A stretch of 64,000 nt of DNA from positions 62,001 through 126,000 of the forward strand of contig JAGZMY010000004.1 of assembly GCA_018363915.1 (NCBI GenBank). Reading direction: 5' to 3'. Position numbers and translations under genes: made by a program. Under the pieces are notes generated by a model. The model did no database searches and was not told the DNA's origin. It saw only the letters and a program-made list of their open reading frames with translations. This document shows positions 1-7,999 of this stretch, in pieces (the stretch's first letter is position 1; every line of letters starts with the position of its first letter). Source of the DNA: Anaerococcus vaginalis. GTDB taxonomy: Bacteria; Bacillota; Clostridia; Tissierellales; Peptoniphilaceae.

Positions 1-174
1 ATCTTGAGGTTTTGAATATGGTGAATTTATACTTATATTTTGTCCAACCTTAAAAGTATAGTCTATGCTTTTGGCATAAGATTTTGTGTGAAAGAGAAAA
101 AACACAGAGAGAAAAGCTAAAGTTACGGAAAAGCAAAAAAGTGCTTTTAACTTAATACTTATTTTATTGTACAT
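1..174 (-). CDS. Secreted protein, N-terminal part only (possible basal pilin, FctB position)
   Basis: The first 58 codons of a gene are cut by the window edge. The start ATG at 172-174 overlaps the end of the sortase gene by 11 bases, so the two are likely translationally coupled. Residues 1-10 are basic (MYNKISIKLK), residues 11-30 are hydrophobic, and the chain turns polar after SYAKS, which is a typical signal peptide. The mature part is too short to classify. In streptococcal FCT-3 pilus islands the gene after the class B sortase encodes FctB, the cell-wall-anchoring minor pilin. That identity is suggested here by position only. Confidence 0.6.
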   Translation of the reverse strand, partial: MYNKISIKLKALFCFSVTLAFLSVFFLFHTKSYAKSIDYTFKVGQNISINSPYSKPQD

Positions 175-1162
175 TCTTATTAGACTCCTCTCTTTTTTTT
201 CGGCTAATGTTTTGATAAATTAAATATATTAAAACTAAAATAATCCATATTATAATTAAAATAATCAAAAGATTCAATTTATAAAATTTTGAAATTAGCT
301 TAGCAAATTTATTTACTTTTTTTTCTTTTTCCTTGTAGATATTTTTTTCTAGCTTATCAGTAAGCCTACCCACAAGAATTGACCTACCATTTGTTACAGA
401 AAAATCGCAAGTATCTAGAATAACAATATTTTCTTTTTCACTTAAATTTATTTTTCTAGAATATTTACTATTTTTATATATATAGTCAATAAGCTCCGGA
501 TTTTCTTTTATAGTTTTAGCAGTATTTAAAATCTTTTGATCATCTCCAACAGTTTTTATTAAAGCAAAAAATTCTATCCCCTTAGTTTTCTTGCCAAGTC
601 TGTCGAGTTTTCCATATTTGTGACTTTCAAAAAATTTCTTGTCATCAAAAAGTTCCAAATCTCCAAACATTTTTCTATCTGCCATAAAATGTCCATAGAT
701 TATATTTTGATAATCAGAAAAATCTTTGCTATTTGACGAATCCAAAAAAATTGATCCAGCCGTAGAAAATTTTCCAAGAACAGTTTTATTTAAATATTCA
801 TCATTATCTTTTCCTTGAACAACTGGATAATCAATATTTGTTCCATAAATATCAATCCAAGCTATCAAATCCGGATTAATTTTTTTCAAATCATTGAAAG
901 TTAGATTGTCCTCACTATTAGGTTTGTAAACTTCATAATAATCGCTATCAGCAATTTCCATAACTTTATGAGTATCCCAAAAAGCATAAATTCCTATAAA
1001 CATAGCAAGAAGAGAAAGGATTAGGGTAAAATAATCCAAGATTCTGGATGCTTTTCTAATCCTTCTTATCTTCTTTTTTTGTTCATCATTTAGAATTATT
1101 TTTCTATCATTTTTTATTTGAGAATTATCTATACTTTCTTTTTTTTTCTTATCTTTCATCAA
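164..1162 (-). CDS. Class B sortase, pilin-polymerase type
   Basis: This 332-residue membrane transpeptidase should join pilin subunits through their sorting signals. A membrane segment lies at about residues 43-61. The catalytic triad is readable: His158 in IIYGHFM, Cys252 in ILDTC and Arg260 in NGRSILVGRL. The YGH and DTC contexts and the SrtB-like core (WIDIYGTNIDYPVVQ) indicate class B. A second membrane helix at about 297-317 and a basic tail are more usual in pilin sortases than in housekeeping SrtB. The gene follows the pilin by 16 bases, so it is probably the polymerase for the upstream FctA-type subunit. Its exact substrate motif is not proven by the sequence. Confidence 0.88.
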   Translation of the reverse strand: MMKDKKKKESIDNSQIKNDRKIILNDEQKKKIRRIRKASRILDYFTLILSLLAMFIGIYAFWDTHKVMEIADSDYYEVYKPNSEDNLTFNDLKKINPDLIAWIDIYGTNIDYPVVQGKDNDEYLNKTVLGKFSTAGSIFLDSSNSKDFSDYQNIIYGHFMADRKMFGDLELFDDKKFFESHKYGKLDRLGKKTKGIEFFALIKTVGDDQKILNTAKTIKENPELIDYIYKNSKYSRKINLSEKENIVILDTCDFSVTNGRSILVGRLTDKLEKNIYKEKEKKVNKFAKLISKFYKLNLLIILIIIWIILVLIYLIYQNISRKKREESNKNVQ

Positions 1163-1178
1163 TAGTAACTAAATAAAA

Positions 1179-2369
1179 TTATGCGTAGATTTCCTCTTCT
1201 TTTCTATTTTTTACAAAGAAGAATATACCAAATCCTGCAACTACTACTAAAGCAATATATGGTAGGTTGTCAATTAAAATACCTGTTAAAGGAGTATTTT
1301 TATTTGTAACTTCTGCATAGTTGCCACCTTCTTGGTCGCCAATATAACCTACTACAGTTTTATCACTTGATGAAGCGTCATCTTTTTCAAAGAACTTAGA
1401 CTCTATAGATGGGGTAAGACCTTTAGAATCTTTTTCTGTTACACTTACCTTTGATCCTAAGATTACATCTGTAAATACTACTCTTTCATTATTTTTTAGA
1501 CTAACTGTAAATTCTGTACCATAAGCTGCTGTTTGTTCTCCTCCAACATTCCCATCTTTATCCACTACTACATATTTAAATTCTATATCTTTTGAATTTG
1601 ATCCAACAGCCTTATCTACTTTTATAGTAAAATCAAAAGATTTTTCTAAATCATAATCTTTTTTACTATCTACAATCTTTTTAAAGGCAAAACCTTTTTT
1701 ATCATCATCTGTTATAACTGTTCCACCACCTGGAGTATTTCCATCTTTTTTGTTGTAGTAGTTTTTAAATTTAAGACCTTTCTTATCATCATAATTTAAT
1801 TTTCTTTCTATTTTTCCAGCTCGGTTAGAAACTGTAATTCCTGTTACTTCTAGTTTTCCATTTATTTCTTCAACCTTAAATGTAATTTTATAAGGGGAAT
1901 AATCTTTTTGTCCTGGCTTTAGATATCTATTTTGAACATTCAATAAGTAACCATAGTCCATATCTTTAATTCCAGGATCTGGAATCACTTCTTCTAATTT
2001 ATACTCATATATACCAGATTTAGTCCATTGTATTTTACTTAAATCAACACCTACAGTCTTTTCAACTTGAATGCCAGCTTCTGTATCATCAGCATCAGTA
2101 TTATCTGCTGCTGTATATCCTATATTTACATTTTCAATTGCTGGAGCATCTACAGTTTTTGGAGTAAAACTAAATTCAAATTCTGTATCTGGTGTAGTGA
2201 CACCTTTTTCAACCTTATTTAGTATTTTTGTAATCTTTAAATCTTTCCAAATTTTTTCGTTTGTTTCAGTTGGAATTACAGGTGCTGCATTTGCCTTTGG
2301 CATAAAAGCTCCGCCCAATAATGTCACTGCTAATGCACTTGCTATTATTTTCTTTTTTATTGATTTCAT
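1179..2369 (-). CDS. FctA-type major pilin with LTG sorting signal
   Basis: This is a 396-residue cell-wall-anchored pilin. A signal peptide covers about residues 1-29 (cleavage after KANA). Residues about 40-205 resemble the Spy0128/FctA pilin domain (an SGIYEYKLEE-like strand and a closing FKNYYNK), which in known pilins forms an internal Lys-Asn isopeptide bond. Residues about 225-355 form a second Ig-like domain ending in YAEVTNKN. The sorting signal TPLTG (359-363) precedes a hydrophobic stretch and the tail KNRKEEEIYA. The motif is non-canonical because it ends in LTG without the usual LPxTG. It sits between the signal-peptidase-like gene and the sortase. The 122-base gap upstream holds only weak AT-rich hairpins. 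Confidence 0.85.
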   Translation of the reverse strand: MKSIKKKIIASALAVTLLGGAFMPKANAAPVIPTETNEKIWKDLKITKILNKVEKGVTTPDTEFEFSFTPKTVDAPAIENVNIGYTAADNTDADDTEAGIQVEKTVGVDLSKIQWTKSGIYEYKLEEVIPDPGIKDMDYGYLLNVQNRYLKPGQKDYSPYKITFKVEEINGKLEVTGITVSNRAGKIERKLNYDDKKGLKFKNYYNKKDGNTPGGGTVITDDDKKGFAFKKIVDSKKDYDLEKSFDFTIKVDKAVGSNSKDIEFKYVVVDKDGNVGGEQTAAYGTEFTVSLKNNERVVFTDVILGSKVSVTEKDSKGLTPSIESKFFEKDDASSSDKTVVGYIGDQEGGNYAEVTNKNTPLTGILIDNLPYIALVVVAGFGIFFFVKNRKEEEIYA

Positions 2370-2491
2370 ATTTTTTTCCTTTCTTTGCTTTCAATTTATA
2401 TTTATTTTCCTTACTTGAAAAAGTAAATAACACTTTTTTATTTTAAAATCTCTAAAAATTTTAAAGTTAAATAATTTTTTATAATAAAATT

Positions 2492-3010
2492 TTATATTCC
2501 TCTTCGTCTTAATAAGGTAAATATTTTACCTTTAATCAAATTAATTTTTACTGGTCCAAATAATCTTGAGTCAACAGCCTTATCCCTATTATCTGCAAGA
2601 AGAAAAACTTCATCATCTTTCAAAGTAAGGGGATATTTAACTCCATTTGTAAAGGGAAGTGTTGGCTTATAAATATTTGGTTCATATTGATTAGAACCAT
2701 TTACCACAAGACCATTTTCATTAAATTCGACTGTATCGCCAGGCATTGCTACAACTCTTGCAATTTTTGTATTTCCATCATAGCTATAAACAACTGTTTC
2801 TCCGACAAGTAAGTTTTTGTCTAGTCTAAAATACAAAATCATATCTCCTGGCTTTACACTTGGTATCATTGAGTCATCTTCAAATCTATGAATTCCAAAG
2901 ACGAATGTAAAAGTACTTACTATTATTATTAAAATTGTAACAAGTTTAATTAAAAATTTGATTAGGGCTTTTACCACTGGATCTTTTGTTTTTTGATTTT
3001 TTTTATTCAT
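2492..3010 (-). CDS. Signal-peptidase-I-like pilus protein (SipA/LepA type) lacking the usual lysine
   Basis: This 172-residue membrane protein has one N-terminal helix (about residues 15-40) and a type I signal peptidase fold. Box B keeps the serine (DDSMIPSVKPGD, Ser47), and box E is intact (ADNRDKAVDSRLFGP). In box D the family normally reads KRV-x-x-PGD with the catalytic lysine directly before arginine. Here the text is IARVVAMPGD, so Ala84 occupies that place, although Lys82 lies two residues earlier. The streptococcal pilus protein SipA also lacks catalytic residues yet is needed for pilus assembly. A chaperone-like pilus role is therefore inferred, not a general secretion role. It overlaps the upstream gene by 8 bases. 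Confidence 0.85.
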   Translation of the reverse strand: MNKKNQKTKDPVVKALIKFLIKLVTILIIIVSTFTFVFGIHRFEDDSMIPSVKPGDMILYFRLDKNLLVGETVVYSYDGNTKIARVVAMPGDTVEFNENGLVVNGSNQYEPNIYKPTLPFTNGVKYPLTLKDDEVFLLADNRDKAVDSRLFGPVKINLIKGKIFTLLRRRGI

Positions 3011-5147
3011 AGTTTCTTAGACTTTTTTTCCAAAAATTAATTATACTTACAAAAACCCCAAAAATTCCTAATGCCAATATGATTTTTGTAAAATTATTAC
3101 TAAAATCAACTATTCCTGTAAGAACTTCTTGGTTGGAATTTACTCTAACATTTACCGTTGATTTTGAATTGTCCAAATATGTTATTGTAACTGGAACTTC
3201 TTTTTTATTTTCTTTTGAAAGATTTATTTTTTTATAATCTTGATCTTTTACTTCAAGATTTTTTATCTTATCTGGATTTAAGACATTTTTTCCATCAACT
3301 TTCATATCAAGAGCATTTTGTCCTGTTTTATTTTGTTGTGGAACATCTTCATTGTAAGTAAATTCGCCTTTTTTTACAGCTTCAATTATTTTTTTCTTAC
3401 TTAACTTTTCATCTGTCCTTGCCTTTATTTCTTGTGGTATTACTTCTCCTTTAGAATTTTGGGTTTTTATTGTATACCTTATAGCTGACCATGATTTATT
3501 TTCATCTACATCACTTGAAAGCATGTATATTTTTTTGACTATCTTTTTATCTTCGTTTTTTAGAATCTTATCTCCAAATCCATTATCTACTTCAAGTTTT
3601 AAATCTGTTACTAAATTTCCAGAATCTTGATTTTCAAATGTTTGATTTCCTATATTAATCTTTACTTCTTGCAAATTTTCTAAATCGAGCTTATCTTTCA
3701 TATCTAATTTTTTTAATTGATTATTCTCTTCTTCCAATGAAACTTGTTCTATTTTCCTAGCACCTTTTATTTCTATAGGATAATTAACTATATCTCCAGC
3801 ATAGGTTGAATAATCAAAATATGATATTTCTTTTATATTAGCCTTATATATTGTATCTTTGTAATAGACTTCTAAGTTTGAATCAAAACTAGGATTCCAT
3901 CCAATTAGCTCATAGCCTTTTTGTGAAGAAACTTTTGGAGCTTTAATTTTTCCTTTAACATTTTCTCCTTTTAAAACCCAATAAATTTGATTAGAGTCTT
4001 CTATACTTCCTTTTTCTCCACAATCAAATTCTACTTTCACATAATCATTATCAAAAACCCTTTTTCCAGTATCCAGATCAAGATATGTCGGGCGATTTTT
4101 TCCTACAATAACTTTTTTCTTTCTAATTAGATTTACTTCTGTTGGATTTGAAGGCTGTTCTTGTTTTATACTTTCAATTTTGTAGGCAAAATCTTCTCCA
4201 TCCTTGCTAATAAATCCATTAGAATTTGCATCTTTTAAGTTTATTTTTTTCTCTTTACTTCCATTAAAATTGCCTATATTTTTTTCATCTACTTTAAGAT
4301 TTTCGTACAAATCAAGCTTATTATTATCTTTAGGAATATTTTTTGTCCTACTTTCATTACCTATCCTATAGATTATTTCGCCAAAACTAGGATTATCTAC
4401 AAGATTTCCATTTTCATCCTTAGTTTTTACAATAATGTCTGTATTTTGAACTTGGTAAAGATCAATATTTATTGTAGTTGTAGGGTATTTCCCATCCCAA
4501 TTAATTTCTTTACTGGTATCAGTCTTAAAAGTTTTTTCATTTGATAAGTCAAAAGATGTTTCAACATAAGACTCATCTTGATAAGAATTTAAAAACTCAT
4601 CAGCAAAAAACAGTTGAGAAACTAACCCAAAATCTATTTCAAGTTTATCTTTAGAAAAATCACTAGATTTATTTAATTCGTCTACATAATGTTTAATAAC
4701 TTCTTTTCCATCGACAATATCATTATAATGAACTGAACTTTTCCCTTTTAGATAAATTTTCCCACCATTTGGATAGACTTTTTTAAAATCAAAATCTTTT
4801 CCATTTAGACCATGTAATTTAATTTTTACAATAAGTTTTGTCTTATCATATTTTGGGTTAAAATATCTATTAGATAAAATCTTAGGATTTTTTGTTTTTA
4901 TATTTTCTGCTATATCAAGATCTGTTTCAGATTTTTTTTCATTTTCTTTGCTTTTTTTAAGATTTTGATTTTTAAAATCCGTATGAATATTGTCACTTTT
5001 TTTCTGAAAATTGTTTTCATCAGTGTTAAATGAATCTTCTATAATGCTTTTTTCATTGCTATAGATTTCATCTGCGGAAGTTGGAACAATATTTGTTGAA
5101 AACATAAAAAAAGCCAAAAACAAAGATGTTATCTTGAATTTTTTCAT
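3003..5147 (-). CDS. Large LTG-anchored surface protein, probable pilus tip adhesin
   Basis: This is a 714-residue secreted protein. Residues 1-25 form a signal peptide (cleavage near PTSA-DE). A low-complexity Lys/Asn/Asp/Glu-rich stretch follows to about residue 90. Most of the protein consists of beta-rich repeats I cannot assign, including one segment (about 355-445) of the kind VKVEFDCGEKG...GYELIGW seen in Firmicute surface proteins. The C-terminus carries EVLTG (674-678), a hydrophobic segment and the tail KKSLRNYE, so it is anchored by sortase. It is first in the pilus operon, the position of Cpa in FCT-3, but has a single cysteine and no visible thioester Cys-Gln motif. A GGAGG site lies 9-10 bases before the ATG. 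Confidence 0.75.
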   Translation of the reverse strand: MKKFKITSLFLAFFMFSTNIVPTSADEIYSNEKSIIEDSFNTDENNFQKKSDNIHTDFKNQNLKKSKENEKKSETDLDIAENIKTKNPKILSNRYFNPKYDKTKLIVKIKLHGLNGKDFDFKKVYPNGGKIYLKGKSSVHYNDIVDGKEVIKHYVDELNKSSDFSKDKLEIDFGLVSQLFFADEFLNSYQDESYVETSFDLSNEKTFKTDTSKEINWDGKYPTTTINIDLYQVQNTDIIVKTKDENGNLVDNPSFGEIIYRIGNESRTKNIPKDNNKLDLYENLKVDEKNIGNFNGSKEKKINLKDANSNGFISKDGEDFAYKIESIKQEQPSNPTEVNLIRKKKVIVGKNRPTYLDLDTGKRVFDNDYVKVEFDCGEKGSIEDSNQIYWVLKGENVKGKIKAPKVSSQKGYELIGWNPSFDSNLEVYYKDTIYKANIKEISYFDYSTYAGDIVNYPIEIKGARKIEQVSLEEENNQLKKLDMKDKLDLENLQEVKINIGNQTFENQDSGNLVTDLKLEVDNGFGDKILKNEDKKIVKKIYMLSSDVDENKSWSAIRYTIKTQNSKGEVIPQEIKARTDEKLSKKKIIEAVKKGEFTYNEDVPQQNKTGQNALDMKVDGKNVLNPDKIKNLEVKDQDYKKINLSKENKKEVPVTITYLDNSKSTVNVRVNSNQEVLTGIVDFSNNFTKIILALGIFGVFVSIINFWKKSLRNYE

Positions 5148-5256
5148 ATCATATACATTCCTCCTTTACAATTATATTGTAAAATCAAAAAATGATTCTT
5201 TAGAACTCTTCATCTTAAAATAGTATACATTTTTTAATAAGTATTCTATTAAGCAC

Positions 5257-5285
5257 ATATTAACATAATCAGGGCTTTTTATCAA
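5257..5285 (-). promoter_or_regulatory. Probable promoter of the pilus operon
   Basis: On the minus strand, TTGATA (5280-5285) is separated by 17 bases from TAATAT (5257-5262), which is preceded by a TG extension. Transcription would start near 5250 and give a leader of about 100 bases. Close to the ribosome binding site an 8-bp hairpin (TTTACAAT/ATTGTAAA) abuts the GGAGG. The rest of 5148-5426 shows no gene. Confidence 0.55.
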
Positions 5286-5426
5286 GTTAATAATTTAACA
5301 TTATTAAAAAATGAGATAAATTAAAAAATTTGATTTCACTTGAAAAGAAATTTATTAATTTAGTAGATTTAGCTCATTTTCTTTTTTTTAAGAAAATAAA
5401 ATTCACAATTATTTTATATATTCAAG

Positions 5427-5450
5427 TAAAGTCCTTAATATTGTGTAAAA
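5427..5450. repeat. Left terminal inverted repeat of the IS256-like remnant
   Basis: The 24 bases begin TAAAGTCCTT and end TTGTGTAAAA. They match the reverse complement of 5891-5914 at 20 positions, with perfect blocks of 7 and 11 bases at the ends. Confidence 0.7.
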
Positions 5451-5469
5451 TTTACTAGCACAATATTTA

Positions 5470-5769
5470 CTATTTCATTCTAATATATAATTTAGAAGAT
5501 GTTATCCAATCCTCATTGATATCAATGAGGATTGCTCCTATTAGTCTAATAGCATATTCTTCATTTGGAAATATTCTAATTACTTTTACACACCTTCTTA
5601 TTTCTTCGTTTAGTCTTTCTAAGCAATTTTTTGATTTAAGTCTGCTATGAATTACATCATTAGCTAAATATACAAAAGCGTCTTTAAATCTTTTATCTAA
5701 TGTGCTTAAAGAGTTTTGAAATTTCTTTTCAGTTTTGTATTTTAAGAATATTTCTTCTTTTATTAGCAT
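5470..5769 (-). pseudogene. IS256-family transposase, C-terminal fragment
   Basis: An open frame of 99 codons matches the end of IS256/MutA-type transposases, recognisable by ERLNEEIRR, VIRIFPNEE and RLIGAILIDINEDW. Full-length proteins are about 390-400 residues, so the DDE catalytic core is mostly missing and the fragment cannot transpose. The cysteine in IRRCVKV stands where family members usually have a basic residue, which suggests drift. The first codons are not a natural start. Confidence 0.85.
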
Positions 5770-5890
5770 TGATTAAATTTTGAATATCTTCTATATTTAA
5801 TGTAAAATGTAATTTGGTTATTTGTTACTCCTAGTTTAGTTTTGGTTGTTAAAAACATTGTACTAGTTAAGGTTACAAATGACCTTTTCT

Positions 5891-5914
5891 TTTTACACAA
5901 TTATACAGACTTTA
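5891..5914. repeat. Right terminal inverted repeat of the IS256-like remnant
   Basis: The 24 bases begin TTTTACACAATT and end GACTTTA. They are the inverted partner of 5427-5450 and lie 122 bases upstream of the transposase fragment. Confidence 0.7.
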
Positions 5915-6007
5915 TCAAAAATTTTCATTTTATAATATAAAACTAATCTAAAAAAATAAAAATCAAATTTTAATTCTTCATATTATTTTGAAAATTAAAA
6001 ATTACCA

Positions 6008-6038
6008 CAAAAAAAGCACCTTATTTTCATAAGATGCT
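6008..6038 (-). terminator. Terminator of the ribosomal protein superoperon
   Basis: On the minus strand a 10-bp stem (AGCATCTTAT / ATAAGGTGCT, one G-U pair) with a GAAA loop is followed by a run of T. It starts 14 bases after the rplQ stop codon and closes the operon. Confidence 0.9.
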
Positions 6039-6052
6039 ATAGAGTAAGTTTA

Positions 6053-6397
6053 TTATACAAGTTCTATTATTGCTCTTTCGGAACCATCGCCTCTTCTTGG
6101 TCCTAATTTTAATACTCTAGTATATCCACCGTTTCTATCTTCATATTTTGGTGCAATTTCGCCAAATAATTTTTGAACTGTAGATGGTTTGTATATATAT
6201 TGAGCTGCTTGTCTTCTTGTGTGAAGTGTATTTTTCTTACCTAATGTAATCATACGATCAGCCATTTTTTGAGTTTCTTTTGCTCTTGTTAGTGTAGTAG
6301 TAATTCTACCATTGTCTAACAAAGAAGTAACTTGATTTCTAAGTAGGGCATTTCTATGATCTGTTCTTCTACCAAGCTTTCTTTTATTAGCCATCAT
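6053..6397 (-). CDS. rplQ: 50S ribosomal protein L17
   Basis: This protein of 113-114 residues binds 23S rRNA near the peptide exit tunnel. It is recognised by RKLGRRTDHRNALLRNQ at the N-terminus and GPRRGDGSERAIIELV at the C-terminus. It is the last gene of the superoperon, 6 bases after rpoA, and precedes the terminator. Two ATGs are adjacent at the start; the second (6394) gives the usual MANKRKLGR opening, so the true start may be one codon downstream. Confidence 0.97.
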   Translation of the reverse strand: MMANKRKLGRRTDHRNALLRNQVTSLLDNGRITTTLTRAKETQKMADRMITLGKKNTLHTRRQAAQYIYKPSTVQKLFGEIAPKYEDRNGGYTRVLKLGPRRGDGSERAIIELV

Positions 6398-6403
6398 ATC
6401 CTC

Positions 6404-7360
6404 CTATTCTTCTCTTAAACTAAGTCCTAAACTGTGGATTTTATCAATAACTTCTTCTAGTGATTTTTTACCGAAGTTTTTGATATCCTTTAGCTCAGAT
6501 TCACTTTTTTCTATTATCTCACCAACAGTATTATATCCTGCTCTTTTTAGACAATTGAATGATCTTAATGAAAGATCTAATTCCTCAATAGTTTTTGATA
6601 ATTCCATTTGATTATTATCTTCTTCTTCGATTTCTTCAATTTCTTCTTCCTCATCTTCTGGTGGGAATTGTTGACCTGGTAGGTCTTTGAAAAATCTTAT
6701 ATCTTCCATCAAAATTGAAGCGCCTTCTGATAAGGCTTCTTGTGGAGTGATTGTTCCATCTGTCCACACTTCAAGAATTAATTTATCATAATCAGTAGAC
6801 TCACCTACTCTAGTATTTTCAACTGTAAAGTTTACGCTTTTTACTGGTGTAAATGATGAATCTATAGCTATTGCTCCTATTGGGTCGGTATCCTTTTTGT
6901 TTTGTTCAGCTACCCTATATCCTTTACCATCTGTAACGTCAAGGGCAATAAACAATCTTCCTTTATCATTAACTGTTGCAAGATAATGATCTGGATTTGC
7001 CACTTCGATTTGGGCATCTGTTTTTATATCTTTAGCTGTAACAATTTTAGGTCCTTCTATATCTAAAAATAGTGTTAGATCTTCTTTAGTATGTTTTTTA
7101 ATATCAATACCTTTGATATTTAATATTAATTCAGGTACATCTTCTACAACTCCAGGAATTGTGGAAAATTCGTGTAGTACCCCGTCTATAAGAATCTTTG
7201 AGACGCTAGAACCAGGTAAGGATGATAAAAGCATCCTTCTCATACTGTTTCCTATGGTTGTACCATAGCCTCTTTCGAGTGGATATAGGACAAATTTACC
7301 GTAATTAGTTTCTTCGTCTATATCTAAAATTTCAATCTTTGTATCTAATTTTTCTATCAT
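6404..7360 (-). CDS. rpoA: RNA polymerase alpha subunit
   Basis: This 318-residue subunit assembles RNA polymerase. The N-terminal dimerisation domain spans about residues 1-230 (YGTTIGNSMRRMLLSSLPG is the hallmark). A strongly acidic linker (EDEEEEIEEIEEED) follows at about 236-250. The C-terminal helix-hairpin-helix domain that contacts UP elements and activators (SLRSFNCLKRAGYNTVGEI) runs to the end. It lies between rpsD and rplQ. Length is normal for Firmicutes. Confidence 0.98.
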   Translation of the reverse strand: MIEKLDTKIEILDIDEETNYGKFVLYPLERGYGTTIGNSMRRMLLSSLPGSSVSKILIDGVLHEFSTIPGVVEDVPELILNIKGIDIKKHTKEDLTLFLDIEGPKIVTAKDIKTDAQIEVANPDHYLATVNDKGRLFIALDVTDGKGYRVAEQNKKDTDPIGAIAIDSSFTPVKSVNFTVENTRVGESTDYDKLILEVWTDGTITPQEALSEGASILMEDIRFFKDLPGQQFPPEDEEEEIEEIEEEDNNQMELSKTIEELDLSLRSFNCLKRAGYNTVGEIIEKSESELKDIKNFGKKSLEEVIDKIHSLGLSLREE

Positions 7361-7393
7361 TGTATCTCCTTAGTTCTAACAATTTAACTAATT

Positions 7394-7987
7394 CTATTTA
7401 GAATAGAACTCAACAATCATACGTTCTTCTACAGGTATATCAATATCTTCTCTTGTTGGGAAGTTTGTAACTTTTACCTTTAAGTTTTCCAAATCTGAAT
7501 CTAACCATGAAACTACTCCAAATGATTGGTTTGTTTCTTTGATAGCTTTAAATAATTGGCTTGATCTAGATTTTTCTTTAACTTCAATAACATCTCCTTC
7601 GTTTACAAGAATTGATGGGATGTCAACACTTTTTCCATTTACTAATAAATGTCCATGTGTTACGATTTGTCTTGCTTCTCTTCTAGTTCTAGCAAGTCCA
7701 GATCTAAATGCTATATTGTCAAGTCTTCTTTCACAAAGGATTATTAGGTTTTCACCTGTTTGTCCTTGCATTTTTGAAGCTTTTTCATAATAACTTCTAA
7801 ATTGTTTTTCACTTACTCCGTAGATGAATTTAGCTTTTTGTTTTTCCCTTTGTTGCATACCATATTCACTAAGTTTTCTTCTTTGATTAGAGTTTGTTCT
7901 TTTAGATTCTCCTGAGTAACCTAAGTATGCTGGGCTGATTCCTAAGCTTCTACATCTTTTAAATATTGGATCTCTGCTTACTGCCAT
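7394..7987 (-). CDS. rpsD: 30S ribosomal protein S4
   Basis: This 197-residue primary 16S rRNA binding protein has an N-terminal helical domain followed by an S4 RNA-binding domain (about residues 87-150, RLDNIAFRSGLARTRREARQIVTHGHLLVNG). The N-terminus (DPIFKRCRSLGIS) lacks the four-cysteine zinc site of C+ S4 proteins, so this is the zinc-free form. It lies between rpsK and rpoA, an arrangement found in clostridia but not in Bacillus subtilis, where rpsD is elsewhere. In many bacteria S4 represses this segment of the operon. Confidence 0.98.
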   Translation of the reverse strand: MAVSRDPIFKRCRSLGISPAYLGYSGESKRTNSNQRRKLSEYGMQQREKQKAKFIYGVSEKQFRSYYEKASKMQGQTGENLIILCERRLDNIAFRSGLARTRREARQIVTHGHLLVNGKSVDIPSILVNEGDVIEVKEKSRSSQLFKAIKETNQSFGVVSWLDSDLENLKVKVTNFPTREDIDIPVEERMIVEFYSK

Positions 7988-7999
7988 AGTTTCTCCTTA

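Larger units (their letters stand above)
5427..5914 (-). mobile_element. Internally deleted IS256-family element
   Basis: A 488-bp remnant is bounded by 24-bp imperfect inverted repeats (20 of 24 positions match). It holds only the last 99 codons of an IS256-type transposase. Complete members of this family are about 1.3 kb, so roughly two thirds has been lost. No clear target-site duplication was found by eye outside the repeats. It separates the pilus operon from the ribosomal protein operon. Confidence 0.75.

Noticed and set aside
2071..2418. Plus-strand open frame of 115 codons, hydrophobic, opposite the pilin and its signal peptide
   Set aside because: It is the antisense shadow of the pilin gene, has no ribosome binding site, and the minus-strand product is clearly a real pilin.
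5158..5180. TATAAT on the minus strand just before the 714-residue surface protein gene
   Set aside because: It lies so close to the GGAGG site that the transcript would begin inside the ribosome binding site, and no -35 box is present; the promoter at 5257-5285 is better.
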